46,916 nucleotides of DNA from FLUQ01 sp031548325 (GTDB taxonomy: Bacteria; Desulfobacterota; Desulfovibrionia; Desulfovibrionales; Desulfovibrionaceae), in the NCBI GenBank assembly GCA_031548325.1, contig JAVBRE010000080.1:1-46916 (forward strand), written 5' to 3'. Of this stretch, positions 1-8,247 are shown one piece after another (the stretch's first letter is position 1; every line of letters begins with the position of its first letter). The notes below the pieces were generated by a model. It ran no database searches and had not been told where the DNA came from. It saw nothing but the letters and a program-made list of their open reading frames with translations. A program made the translations under genes and the position numbers.

Positions 1-118
1 CTTCGATCAGCAATTTTGTCGAAGGGTTGGTCAGGGTGGGGGCGGCCTTCTTTTCCGCGCAGCCACCGACCAGAACCAGCATCAGCGTCAATACCGCCAC
101 ACTTAATTTAAGCCTCAT
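1..118 (-). CDS. Lipoprotein N-terminus, cut by the window edge
   Basis: Only the first 39 codons are inside the window. They encode a basic start (MRLKLS), a hydrophobic stretch and the lipobox LVGGC with the lipidated Cys at residue 20, followed by a charged, Pro/Thr-rich linker. This is a clear signal-peptidase-II signal, so the product should be a membrane-anchored lipoprotein. A strong ribosome-binding site (AGGAGG) sits just upstream of the ATG. The gene lies 41 bases downstream of the pduT-like gene on the same strand and could be the last gene of that operon or an independent one. The mature domain is outside the window, so no function can be given. Confidence 0.75.
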   Translation of the reverse strand, partial: MRLKLSVAVLTLMLVLVGGCAEKKAAPTLTNPSTKLLIE

Positions 119-159
119 GAAGCTCCTCCTTTGGGGTTAATACCTGCAATCACTGTTTC

Positions 160-705
160 TTATAACAAACTGGCTATAACCTGTTCATGGGGACGCGGTA
201 TGACGACCCGCTGCACCAGCAATCCCTTATCGCCGGCCGAGGCCGCCCCCGCCGATACGGACGCGTTCACCGCGGCCACATCGCCCGTGAGCACAACATA
301 ACTCTTGCCGCCGATGCCGAAAGCCAGATGCAAACGGATCGGCACAACCGAAGCCGCCTTGACGGCGATGTCGGCCGCTTCAATGGTCGCCGCCACGCTG
401 TAGGTTTCAATGACGCCCACTGCGGCCACTTTATCCACAACCGTGCCGCCGCTGATGGCCGGCAGGATGGAGGGGTGGATATTGGGAATGATGAAGTGGT
501 CGACAACCACTTCCGGCGCCACTTCAAGGCCGACGGCCACCGACTGCTTCACCGCCGCCACATCGCCGCCGACCAGAATGATATATTTGCCCGGACAAAT
601 GGTTTTCGCCACAAGTATGGTCACCTCGGCGGTCTTGGCCATCACGTCGGAAAACTCGATGCCCTTGGCGATACTGTTTGATTCAATCAACCCGATAGCA
701 TGCAC
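160..705 (-). CDS. pduT: PduT-like tandem-BMC shell protein (BMC-T)
   Basis: A 181-residue shell protein of the bacterial microcompartment. Two BMC domains follow each other (about residues 1-90 and 92-180), each with the usual GLIE / GVIE start and GDVAAV segment. Cys37, in the loop KTICPGKY, matches the Cys38 that in characterised PduT binds a [4Fe-4S] cluster at the pore of the trimer, so this protein probably carries electrons across the shell. The start is GTG, preceded by AAGGAG. It lies 14 bases after the pduS-like gene, the usual PduS-PduT partnership. Its presence at the end of a eut operon rather than a pdu operon is unusual. Confidence 0.9.
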   Translation of the reverse strand: MHAIGLIESNSIAKGIEFSDVMAKTAEVTILVAKTICPGKYIILVGGDVAAVKQSVAVGLEVAPEVVVDHFIIPNIHPSILPAISGGTVVDKVAAVGVIETYSVAATIEAADIAVKAASVVPIRLHLAFGIGGKSYVVLTGDVAAVNASVSAGAASAGDKGLLVQRVVIPRPHEQVIASLL

Positions 706-719
706 GGTTCGGCTCCTTC

Positions 720-2045
720 TTAAACGGCGCTCAGGTGGATGGCGTTCGCGTCAACGGACTCGACCCTGCCCGCGATGCTTGCATGCACGCGCGCGCCCAG
801 GGCTCCTTCGGGAATATCGGCCACCAACTGGCCGGGTTGCACCTCTTCGCCGACACGGACCACCGGCGCGGCCGGCGCGCCGATGTGCTGGCGTAATTTC
901 AAAGCGACCCGCCGAGGCGTGTAGACGGTTTCGTCCAAAGGAGCCTTGCGGTTATATTCGGCAATGTTCAGCCGGGCTATCAGGCGTGAAATCGGCACCA
1001 ATCTGTGCTCCGCCATCGGGTCGGCGGCGCGCAACGGCTCGGTATACCGGGCGCCCTGCTTGCGAAACTCGGCCTTCAAATTTTGATTAAGCCGCATGGG
1101 CGAAATATCCACCGGACAGGACCAGGCCTCGCAGACCGCGCACTCGGAACAGGTCAGAGCGGAAAGCAGCACCGACGGCTGTCCGATATGGTTGTAGTTG
1201 ACCGACCTGACAATCAGGTGAGGCGGCAGTTCGTGCCCGATCATATGCCGGGGGCAGAGTTCCGTACATAGACAGCACTGTTCGCAGACCGTGCGGGCGA
1301 TGCGCAACTGCACCTGATCCGGCTGCGCGCGGCGGCGGATCAAAATATGCGATTCGGGCAGCGCGATGATGCCGCCGGTGGCTTTGGTGATCGGATCCGA
1401 AATATCCCGAAGCAGTTTGCCCATCATGGGGCCGCCGTCAATGAAAGCCGCGTCCGCAATGGTCACGCCTCCGGCCAGATCAAGCAGTTCCCTGAACGAG
1501 GTGCCCACGGGCACGGTCACCGTGACGGGATGCTGCACCGCGCCGGTGACCGTCAGCGTGCGCAGAATGACCGGCGCATCTTCATCCACCGCGCGCGCGA
1601 CGTTGATCAGGGTCTGCACGTTGTTGACCACCACGCCCACATCCAGGGGCAGGGCCGCCGGCGGCACGCGCCTGCCGGTCGCCATCCAGATGGTGATGAC
1701 TTCATCTCCGGCGGGGTACACGTCCTGCAGGATGTGAATCCGCATGCCGGCGCGCAGGCGCGGTTCCAAAGTCGCGATGGCGGACGCGTATTTCGCTTTC
1801 AGCGCGATGATGCCTTCTTGGGCGCCGGTCGCGCGCATGCCTAGTTCCAGCCCGCGAACAAGAAGGTCCGCATATTTTTCAGCAAGCTGCTGGTCCACTT
1901 TAAGCAAGGGCTCGCATTCGGCGCCGTTGACCAAAAAAATCTCGGCCTTGGCTCCAAATTTGACATGCGTCGGAAAACCGGCGCCTCCGGCGCCGATCAC
2001 GCCCGCCGCGCGCACCTTGTCCTGTATATTCAGGGCCTCGCCCAT
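720..2045 (-). CDS. pduS: PduS-like RnfC-family flavin/iron-sulfur cobalamin reductase
   Basis: A 441-residue RnfC/PduS-type protein. The N-terminus has a glycine-rich flavin/NADH-binding segment (GAGGAGFPTHVKF). Two ferredoxin-type cysteine groups follow in the second half: CX2CX2CX3CP (CEQCCLCTELCP) and CX2CX2CX4CP (CSECAVCEAWSCP). A barrel-sandwich-like C-terminus (VGEEVQPGQLVADIPEG) closes the protein. PduS reduces cob(III)alamin to cob(I)alamin for the adenosyltransferase, here probably EutT, and pairs with the iron-sulfur shell protein PduT. I chose the ATG at 2045: AAGGAG lies five bases before it, and the GTG six bases further upstream overlaps this ribosome-binding site. A structured 117-base gap separates it from the preceding BMC-H gene. 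Confidence 0.88.
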   Translation of the reverse strand: MGEALNIQDKVRAAGVIGAGGAGFPTHVKFGAKAEIFLVNGAECEPLLKVDQQLAEKYADLLVRGLELGMRATGAQEGIIALKAKYASAIATLEPRLRAGMRIHILQDVYPAGDEVITIWMATGRRVPPAALPLDVGVVVNNVQTLINVARAVDEDAPVILRTLTVTGAVQHPVTVTVPVGTSFRELLDLAGGVTIADAAFIDGGPMMGKLLRDISDPITKATGGIIALPESHILIRRRAQPDQVQLRIARTVCEQCCLCTELCPRHMIGHELPPHLIVRSVNYNHIGQPSVLLSALTCSECAVCEAWSCPVDISPMRLNQNLKAEFRKQGARYTEPLRAADPMAEHRLVPISRLIARLNIAEYNRKAPLDETVYTPRRVALKLRQHIGAPAAPVVRVGEEVQPGQLVADIPEGALGARVHASIAGRVESVDANAIHLSAV

Positions 2046-2072
2046 TGTCACTCCTTAGAACATTTTCGCTTT

Positions 2073-2180
2073 GAGATGCTTGCTCGACAGCTGGCAAAGC
2101 CAGCCTGCAAGCGTCTCACGGCAAGGATCTGCGGACAGATCCTTGCGGAGCAGATACGCTTTTCAAAGCTGATCTGCTCC
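2073..2180. other. Three consecutive strong hairpins between BMC-H and pduS
   Basis: First hairpin: arms 2073-2083 and 2107-2117 (GAGATGCTTGC / GCAAGCGTCTC, one G-T pair), enclosing a second stem GCTGGC-AAA-GCCAGC. Second: a perfect 11-bp stem GCAAGGATCTG (2121-2131) and its complement (2136-2146) with a CGGA loop. Third: GGAGCAGAT (2147-2155) with ATCTGCTCC (2172-2180), overlapping the 3' end of the BMC-H gene. No T-run follows on the minus strand, so these are more likely RNA-processing or stability structures than an intrinsic terminator. Confidence 0.75.
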
Positions 2181-2549
2181 AGGTCCGGGCTTGCGACGCC
2201 TTCCCGCCTTTTTTCCGCGCCGGGCAGCCGACTCGGGCTGCCCGGCGGCGGTATCACGCGGCGGATTCGATCCCATGTCCTGCACCATTGTTTCCGTGTC
2301 CGGGTCCGGCCGTCCGATGACATGGCTGGCGATCACCGTCCCTACCCGCGAAGCGGCGGCCACACCGGCGTCCACGGCGGCCCGGCAAGCGGCCAGGTTG
2401 CCCTCGACCACCAGCGTGACCATACCGGGGCGCAGCAGATGCTGCCGCAACAGCCTGACCCGCGCGCTCTTCAACATGGCGTCGGCGGCTTCAATGGCGG
2501 CCGTCAGACCGTACACTTCAACAAAGCCCAGAGAATCGATCGTACCCAC
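2163..2549 (-). CDS. BMC-H shell protein with basic C-terminal tail (EutK position)
   Basis: A 128-residue protein. Residues 1-90 are a single BMC domain (GFVEVYGLTAAIEAADAML, with a GNLAACRAAVDAG segment). The last 37 or so residues form a low-complexity tail rich in Arg, Lys, Pro and Gly (ARRGKKAGRRRKPG). It sits directly after eutL, where enterobacterial operons carry eutK, a BMC protein with a nucleic-acid-binding-like C-terminal domain. The tail here is shorter and looks disordered rather than a folded winged helix, so I do not call it eutK. It may bind nucleic acid or acidic surfaces; this is inference. The start is GTG at 2549, 14 bases after the eutL stop, with only a weak ribosome-binding site. 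Confidence 0.85.
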   Translation of the reverse strand: MGTIDSLGFVEVYGLTAAIEAADAMLKSARVRLLRQHLLRPGMVTLVVEGNLAACRAAVDAGVAAASRVGTVIASHVIGRPDPDTETMVQDMGSNPPRDTAAGQPESAARRGKKAGRRRKPGPGADQL

Positions 2550-2563
2550 GGCTATCTCGAATG

Positions 2564-3223
2564 TTACAGCATTTTGATCGGCGCGCGGGCTATGTCAAGC
2601 ACCGCCGAGGCAAAGGCGCTGCAGGCGGCCTGACAGGCGGCCTGGCTGCCGGTCAGAAACGCGCCGGAGTAGTTGGTTTCAGACGGCGGCGGAATATAGG
2701 TCGCCAGTTCGACTTCCGCGGCCTTGATCGCGGCGTCGATGCCGTAGGTGGCTTCCAGAGGCGGCGCGATCAGGTATGCCATGGGCGCGCCCAAAGGAAT
2801 GCCGGCCGTTTTGGACAAGTAGCTGCCGGTACGCGAGATCAGGTGCGCCAGGAACGCCGTGTCTTCCTTGTCGTTGGCCCACTGAAAAGCAGGGCCGGCT
2901 TCGATCGTCGCGATGGCGGCGTCCAGGCCCGCCTTGACTTCGGCGGGATTGGGACCGGCCAGCATGATGATCACTTCGCCGGCCTGCGGCGAGCAGGAGT
3001 GCGCCGCGCCCGCATACAGCGAACGGCCGTACACCACTTCCACTTGCGCCTGTTTGGTGGCTTCGTCGGCGGCGATATAGGCCACGTCGTCGGAGTCGGC
3101 GGCCAAAAGACCCAGGCTGTTCATGCCGGCGGGCAGTTCCAGCTTGGCTTTCAGGTCCGGATGCAAAGACGCGATCAACCGGACGGAAGTCACATTGGGT
3201 TTGATGAAATCAAGAGTCGGCAT
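2564..3223 (-). CDS. eutL: EutL tandem-BMC shell protein
   Basis: 219 residues, the same length as the enterobacterial EutL. It is the circularly permuted tandem-BMC trimer protein thought to form large gated pores in the ethanolamine microcompartment shell. The N-terminal segment (MPTLDFIKPNVTSVRLIASL) and the regions YGRSLYAGAAHSCSPQAGE and YIPPPSETNYSGAFLTGSQ are typical. The ATG follows a clear ribosome-binding site and lies 18 bases after the eutC stop. The order eutB-eutC-eutL is the classical one. Confidence 0.95.
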   Translation of the reverse strand: MPTLDFIKPNVTSVRLIASLHPDLKAKLELPAGMNSLGLLAADSDDVAYIAADEATKQAQVEVVYGRSLYAGAAHSCSPQAGEVIIMLAGPNPAEVKAGLDAAIATIEAGPAFQWANDKEDTAFLAHLISRTGSYLSKTAGIPLGAPMAYLIAPPLEATYGIDAAIKAAEVELATYIPPPSETNYSGAFLTGSQAACQAACSAFASAVLDIARAPIKML

Positions 3224-3241
3224 GATATGTACTCCTTCCTT

Positions 3242-4123
3242 CTAGCGGTTGAGTGCGATGCCGGAGGCTTTTTTCTCCAGCATTTTTTTCGTCATGTCCA
3301 CGATCACGGCCGCCGCTTCCACAGGAGGCGTGCCGCCGTGATAGATGTTCGAAATGCAGGTGCGGTCGGCTTCGACGGTGGCCGAAGTGGGACGGTACAC
3401 CATATAGCAGGACAGGCTTTCCGACTGTCCCAGGCCCGGGCGTTCCCCGACCAGCAGAATCACGACATCCGCGCCCAAGAGTTCGCCGATCTGGTCTTCA
3501 ACCTTGACGCGCCCGTAGCGCACGAAGAAGGGAACGCCAACTTCCAGCCCGGCGCTTTGCAGGCCTTTCAGCAGGGACGGCATAATTTCGTCCAGATTGG
3601 CGGTCACCGCGTCCGTGGACAGGCCGTCGGAAACGACGAGCTGCACTTTCGGGTTTTTCTTGCACTTGGACAGGATCGTGTCGATGGCTTCCTTGGACAG
3701 ACGGCGGCCCAGGTCGGGACGGGTCAGATACTTGTCCTTGTCGGACACTTCGCTCGTCACCTCAAAGAGGCCGGCTTTCTGAACCCATTCCGTGGGGATC
3801 TCTTTCAGAACCGTATCCTTGGAACGAGAATGGTCCGCCAGAAAGCGCAGCAAAGACAGGGTGCGCGGGCGGGGGCCGGTGCGGCCGCTGCATACGCGGG
3901 CGCCGGTGTTTTTGCGCAACTCGTCCAGCACTTCGCGGCGCTTGGGCTGCTGCACGCCGATCCATTTTCTCTGGAACTCATCCCCGCCCAGGTCGGGCAG
4001 GCTGCCGCCGTCGACGGCGGCAGACGCGGCGGCCGCTTTGCCGGGCGCGCCGGAAGGAGCGCCCTGGGCGCCGATCTGGCTCAGGACGTTACGGACGATA
4101 TCTTCGATTTGGCGTTGATCCAT
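3242..4123 (-). CDS. eutC: Ethanolamine ammonia-lyase small subunit EutC
   Basis: 293 residues, standard length. EutC is the small, cobalamin-contacting subunit of the adenosylcobalamin-dependent ethanolamine ammonia-lyase, which converts ethanolamine to acetaldehyde and ammonia. Typical segments are ARVCSGRTGPRPRTLSLLRF, VQLVVSDGLSTDAVTANL and VILLVGERPGLGQSESLSCY. The first residues (QRQIEDIVRNVLSQIG) form a short amphipathic helix followed by a Gly/Ala/Pro-rich linker, the form of a microcompartment targeting peptide. The gene begins 15 bases after eutB. Confidence 0.97.
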   Translation of the reverse strand: MDQRQIEDIVRNVLSQIGAQGAPSGAPGKAAAASAAVDGGSLPDLGGDEFQRKWIGVQQPKRREVLDELRKNTGARVCSGRTGPRPRTLSLLRFLADHSRSKDTVLKEIPTEWVQKAGLFEVTSEVSDKDKYLTRPDLGRRLSKEAIDTILSKCKKNPKVQLVVSDGLSTDAVTANLDEIMPSLLKGLQSAGLEVGVPFFVRYGRVKVEDQIGELLGADVVILLVGERPGLGQSESLSCYMVYRPTSATVEADRTCISNIYHGGTPPVEAAAVIVDMTKKMLEKKASGIALNR

Positions 4124-4138
4124 GATGTTTACCCCCGA

Positions 4139-5500
4139 TCAAAAGAAGAGTGATGCGTCGCCGGCGCGCGGCGTCAAGCGGCCGTTTTCCATGATGCCCA
4201 TTTTTTCCAGCCAGACTTCGAACTCCGGCGAAGGCCGCAGGTTCAGCAGTTGGCGCACGGTTGCCGTGTCGTGAAAGGCCGACGTCTGATAGTTCAGCAT
4301 GATGTCGTCGCCCAGCGGCATGCCCATGATATAGTTGCACCCCGCGGCGGCCAGCAGAACCATCAGGTTTTCGTTGGAGTTCTGGTTGGCGTCCGCATGG
4401 TTGGTGTAGCAGGTGTCGCAGCCCATGGAGATGCCCGAGAGCTTGCCCATGAAGTGGTCTTCAAGGCCGGCGCGGGTGATCTGGCGGTCGTTGTACAAAT
4501 ACTCGGGACCGATGAAGCCGACCACGGTATTGACCAGGAATGGGTCGTAGCGACGGGCCAGGCCGTAGTTGCGGGCTTCCATGGTCATCTGGTCGGCGCC
4601 GTTGTGGGCGTCGGCGGACAGGGCCGAACCCTGGCCCGTCTCAAAGTACAGACAATTCGTGCCGGCCAGTTTGTTGTACGCGCGGCCCACTTCAAGGGCT
4701 TCGTCCAAAAGTTCGATGGTCACGCCGAACTCTTTCAGGCCTTTTTCGCTGCCGCAGATGCTCTGGAAAATCAAGCCGCCCGGCGCGCCCTGGCGAATCG
4801 CCTCGATCTGGGTCGAAACGTGCGCCAGCACGCAGGGCTGGGTGGGGATATTGTACTTATCGATGATTTCCTGAATGGCGTGCAGAATGCGCTTGACGTT
4901 TTCAACGTTGTCGGTCACCGGGTTGGTGCCGATGACCGCATCGCCCACGCCGTAGGAAAGGCCTTCATAAATCTGGGCCACGATGCTGTTGATATCGTCG
5001 CGGGTGTCGTTGGGCTGCAGGCGGGCGGAAAAGGTGCCCGGCAGGCCGATGGTCGTATTGGCGCGCTTGACGACCGGCATCTTTTTCGCGCCGTAGATCA
5101 GGTCGCTGTTCGAGCAGATCTTGGCCACGGCCGCGACCATTTCAGAGGTCAGGCCTTTGCGCAGAAACTCGATTTCAGCGTAGTCGGTCTCGTCGCACAA
5201 AATAAACTCGCGCAATTCGCTGACCGACCAGTTGCGAATACGCTCGTACGCCGTCTCGTTGACGCCGTCCTGAATGATCCGGGTCACGCAGTCTTCTTCA
5301 TAAGGCACGGCCGGGCTCATGCGCAGATCGGCCAGGGTCATCTCGGCCAGCACATACTTGGCCGCGACACGTTCTTGCGCGGTTTGCGCCGCGACGCCCG
5401 CGAGTTCGTCGCCGGAACGGGCGTCACCCGCTTTCGCCAGCACATCTTTGACGTCTTTGAACTGATACGCCTGTCCGAACAACCGTGTTGACAGCTTCAT
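4139..5500 (-). CDS. eutB: Ethanolamine ammonia-lyase large subunit EutB
   Basis: 453 residues from the chosen start, the exact enterobacterial length. It is the TIM-barrel catalytic subunit of ethanolamine ammonia-lyase. Highly conserved stretches include RLQPNDTRDDINSIVAQIYE, LYFETGQGSALSADAHNGAD and GKLSGISMGCDTCYTNHADA. The C-terminus RAGDASLFF is canonical. An ATG 18 bases upstream (5518) is in frame, but the second ATG (5500) has AGGAG six bases before it and gives the family N-terminus MKLSTRLFGQ, so I use 5500. The gene follows eutA closely. Confidence 0.97.
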   Translation of the reverse strand: MKLSTRLFGQAYQFKDVKDVLAKAGDARSGDELAGVAAQTAQERVAAKYVLAEMTLADLRMSPAVPYEEDCVTRIIQDGVNETAYERIRNWSVSELREFILCDETDYAEIEFLRKGLTSEMVAAVAKICSNSDLIYGAKKMPVVKRANTTIGLPGTFSARLQPNDTRDDINSIVAQIYEGLSYGVGDAVIGTNPVTDNVENVKRILHAIQEIIDKYNIPTQPCVLAHVSTQIEAIRQGAPGGLIFQSICGSEKGLKEFGVTIELLDEALEVGRAYNKLAGTNCLYFETGQGSALSADAHNGADQMTMEARNYGLARRYDPFLVNTVVGFIGPEYLYNDRQITRAGLEDHFMGKLSGISMGCDTCYTNHADANQNSNENLMVLLAAAGCNYIMGMPLGDDIMLNYQTSAFHDTATVRQLLNLRPSPEFEVWLEKMGIMENGRLTPRAGDASLFF

Positions 5501-5518
5501 ACTATCTCCTACCTTCAA

Positions 5519-6949
5519 TTAAGATGGAAATGCTAACGATTTAACGGTAAGCGGGACAATCTGCCCGCCAAAAAAGGGTTTGCCGATATCAACGTAATCG
5601 CCGTCTCGGGTTTTGACTTCGTCGATGACCGCGAGTTCGCGGCCCGCCAGTTGCGGCTGCAGTTCCATGCCCAGCGCCTTGCCCAGATCCTGGCTGGCAA
5701 TAACGATGAGCGGGCGCCCCTGCTGCGGATGGCGCTCGTTGAATTGCCTCAGCGCATCGCTGGCGGCGACGACTTCTTTATACGCCACAGGCAGGTCATC
5801 CGGCAAGGCCAGGGCATACAAATCCGCCGCCGGATCCAGGTCCATCTGCCGCGCGGCAAGAAACCACGCTTCGGCAAGCCCTTCCGGGGTCGACTGCCGC
5901 CATTCCACTCCCGGTTGCAGTACCGGGATGTTGCGAATGGGCAGCCGCTGGGCGTTCAGCCAGATGGTGCTGCCGGACAGGGACAGGGTGTGGGCCCCGG
6001 CGCCGATGACCGTGGCGCGCACCGTCTGGCGCGGCTTTTTCGTGGCGAGCTTCGCCAGTTCCTGACGCCGGCGCAGCGCTTCGGCCAAGAGAGGTCCCGT
6101 ATCGCCGTAAGCAAAAGGGTCCCTGAGGCTTTCAGGGCTGTAGTAGCATTCGCCCACGCCGCCGGAAATGAAAACCTGGTCAAAACGCTGACCCGGACGG
6201 AGGCAGTCCGTCATCAGCAAAGACCGGGCGAGCTCGGAAGGAGATCCCAGCATCACCTCGACGACCATATCCGCCATCTTTTCAATCAGCGCGTCTATAT
6301 CCCGCCTGCCTGTCCGTTCCGGCGAAGCCTGTTTGCCGAAACAGGCGTCACGCACCCGCAGAGCGGGTTCGCGCAGGGTTTTAACCCTTCCGTCGCCGAA
6401 AGTTTCGATCAGGTGTCCGCCCACGTTCAGGCAGGCTGTATCAACGACCCGCCCCGCTTCGAACACCACATAGTTGGAAGTGCCCCCGCCTATGTCGATG
6501 TTGAGCACGCGGCAGGCGTTTTCTTTTGAATAATCTCCCGCGCCGGAGCCGCGGCCGGCGATGATCGATTCCAGATGCGGCCCGGCGGTGGCGACCACGA
6601 AGTCGCCCAGTTGCCGGGCCAGATCCATTATCGTGCTGCGGGCGTTTTTGGCTTTTGATGTCTCGCCGGTAATGATGACGGCGCCGGACTCGACTTCTTC
6701 AACCGTCAGACCCGCTTCGGCGTATTGCGAAGCGATGAACTTCGCCAGATCGTCCTGGCGTACGCGCCCGTCGTCTTCCAGCGGCGTGAAAACCACCGGG
6801 CTGACGTAGGTGATGTCCCGGCTGGCGAACTCGTAATGCGGCACCTGCGAAACAGGCGCGCGATTCACCAGTTCCAGCCTGGAGAAAATCACCTGGGTTG
6901 TCGTGGTGCCGATATCAATACCGACACTGCGAATGACGCGTACACTCAT
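5519..6949 (-). CDS. eutA: EutA, ethanolamine ammonia-lyase reactivating factor
   Basis: 476 residues of the actin/Hsp70-like ATPase fold. The first phosphate-binding motif is VGIDIGTTTTQVIF near the N-terminus and the second is NIDIGGGTSNYVVF about a third of the way in. EutA exchanges damaged cobalamin for fresh adenosylcobalamin in EutBC using ATP. The gene lies directly upstream of eutB, as in enterobacteria, and 9 bases after eutH. Confidence 0.95.
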   Translation of the reverse strand: MSVRVIRSVGIDIGTTTTQVIFSRLELVNRAPVSQVPHYEFASRDITYVSPVVFTPLEDDGRVRQDDLAKFIASQYAEAGLTVEEVESGAVIITGETSKAKNARSTIMDLARQLGDFVVATAGPHLESIIAGRGSGAGDYSKENACRVLNIDIGGGTSNYVVFEAGRVVDTACLNVGGHLIETFGDGRVKTLREPALRVRDACFGKQASPERTGRRDIDALIEKMADMVVEVMLGSPSELARSLLMTDCLRPGQRFDQVFISGGVGECYYSPESLRDPFAYGDTGPLLAEALRRRQELAKLATKKPRQTVRATVIGAGAHTLSLSGSTIWLNAQRLPIRNIPVLQPGVEWRQSTPEGLAEAWFLAARQMDLDPAADLYALALPDDLPVAYKEVVAASDALRQFNERHPQQGRPLIVIASQDLGKALGMELQPQLAGRELAVIDEVKTRDGDYVDIGKPFFGGQIVPLTVKSLAFPS

Positions 6950-6958
6950 GAAGCGTTC

Positions 6959-8212
6959 CTACTCCGTCACGGCTTCGGTGTTCTCGGTCGGAATATTCTG
7001 GTCCACGGTGGCCTTCGGCGCGATCATCATGGCGAAGAAAATCGCGGTCACGCCTCCGACCAGTTTGCCGATGATCATCGGGAAAATCATCGGAGCGGCC
7101 ACGGCCGCGACAAAACCAAGGTGGTCGCCGAAGGTGAAGGCCGCGGAAACCGCGAAAGCCACGTTCAGCACCTTGCCCCGGTCGTCCATCTTGTTCATCA
7201 TGCCGAACATGGGGATGTTGTTGGCCAGAGTGGCCACCATGCCCGCGGCGGCGGCTTCGTTCATTTTCAGCAGGGATCCGACTTTTTTCAGCGGTTCGCC
7301 GAACCAGCGGGTGATCAGAAAAACCATGGGATACGCGCCCAGCAGCACGCAGGCGATCTTGCCAATGACTTCAATGGCCCGCAGGTCGCCGGCGGCCGCC
7401 GCCGCCGCATCGGAAAAGATCGGGTCCATGCCCGGAATGAGCGTGATGCCGAGCTGATCTTTGAAGACCGCGGCGGCAAGGCCTAGCGTGATCAGGGCCA
7501 CCAGAATCTTGGCGAAGACCTGGAACCCGGCAATCAGCTTTTCGGGTATGAACTTCAGGCCGACGGCGATAAGGGCCGCCACAATGATCACGGGGATCAT
7601 GTTCATGAAGATCATGGACAGGCTGAAAGTGACCGGCTGGCCGTCGATGACCACGCCGGAAACCATGGCCACCAGACCGCCAGCTATGCAGCCCAGAGGA
7701 ATGGTGACGATGCCGGCCAGAATGCCCATGGCCAGAAAACGGCGGTCTTCCTTGTCAATGATGCCCAGGCCCACGGGAATGGAAAAAACGATGGTGGGTC
7801 CCATCATGGAACCCAGAATGACGCCGGCGTACATCCAGGCGGCCGTGTCGCCTCCGGCCATTTCTTTGGCCAGCGGAAAGCCGCCCATGTCCAGGGCCAG
7901 CAAGGTGGTGGCGAACATGGCCGGGTTGGCGCCCAAAGCTGTGTATATAGGGGTGACGATGGCCCCCAGCAGATAGGCCAGCACCGGGGCCATAGCCATG
8001 ACCCCGACCATGGCCAGCGCCAGCGCGCCCATGGCCATGAAGCCTTCCTCAAACTGCTTGCCGGCTCCTTCGATCTTCTGTCCGAAGGCCCCCAGCCCAA
8101 TCTTGCCCAAAACCGCCTCAGCGCCGCCGAATTGATCGAAAATGCGATCCAGCGCGGCAACCAGCATGAATACCATCATGATCCACATAATAACTGTGCT
8201 GATAAGTCCCAT
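6959..8212 (-). CDS. eutH: EutH ethanolamine permease
   Basis: 417 residues, very hydrophobic, with about ten or more membrane segments (for example the start GLISTVIMWIMMVFMLVAAL). It is the EutH family of ethanolamine transporters in the inner membrane. The enterobacterial protein is about 408 residues. The C-terminal tail is short and charged. It follows eutG by 35 bases and precedes eutA by 9 bases. Confidence 0.95.
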   Translation of the reverse strand: MGLISTVIMWIMMVFMLVAALDRIFDQFGGAEAVLGKIGLGAFGQKIEGAGKQFEEGFMAMGALALAMVGVMAMAPVLAYLLGAIVTPIYTALGANPAMFATTLLALDMGGFPLAKEMAGGDTAAWMYAGVILGSMMGPTIVFSIPVGLGIIDKEDRRFLAMGILAGIVTIPLGCIAGGLVAMVSGVVIDGQPVTFSLSMIFMNMIPVIIVAALIAVGLKFIPEKLIAGFQVFAKILVALITLGLAAAVFKDQLGITLIPGMDPIFSDAAAAAAGDLRAIEVIGKIACVLLGAYPMVFLITRWFGEPLKKVGSLLKMNEAAAAGMVATLANNIPMFGMMNKMDDRGKVLNVAFAVSAAFTFGDHLGFVAAVAAPMIFPMIIGKLVGGVTAIFFAMMIAPKATVDQNIPTENTEAVTE

Positions 8213-8247
8213 AGTTGCGCTCCTTGCTTTGCCTGTATAGTCAATTT

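Noticed and set aside
2561..5491. Long plus-strand frames across eutL, eutC and eutB
   Set aside because: They mirror strongly conserved genes on the other strand and have the same antisense look.
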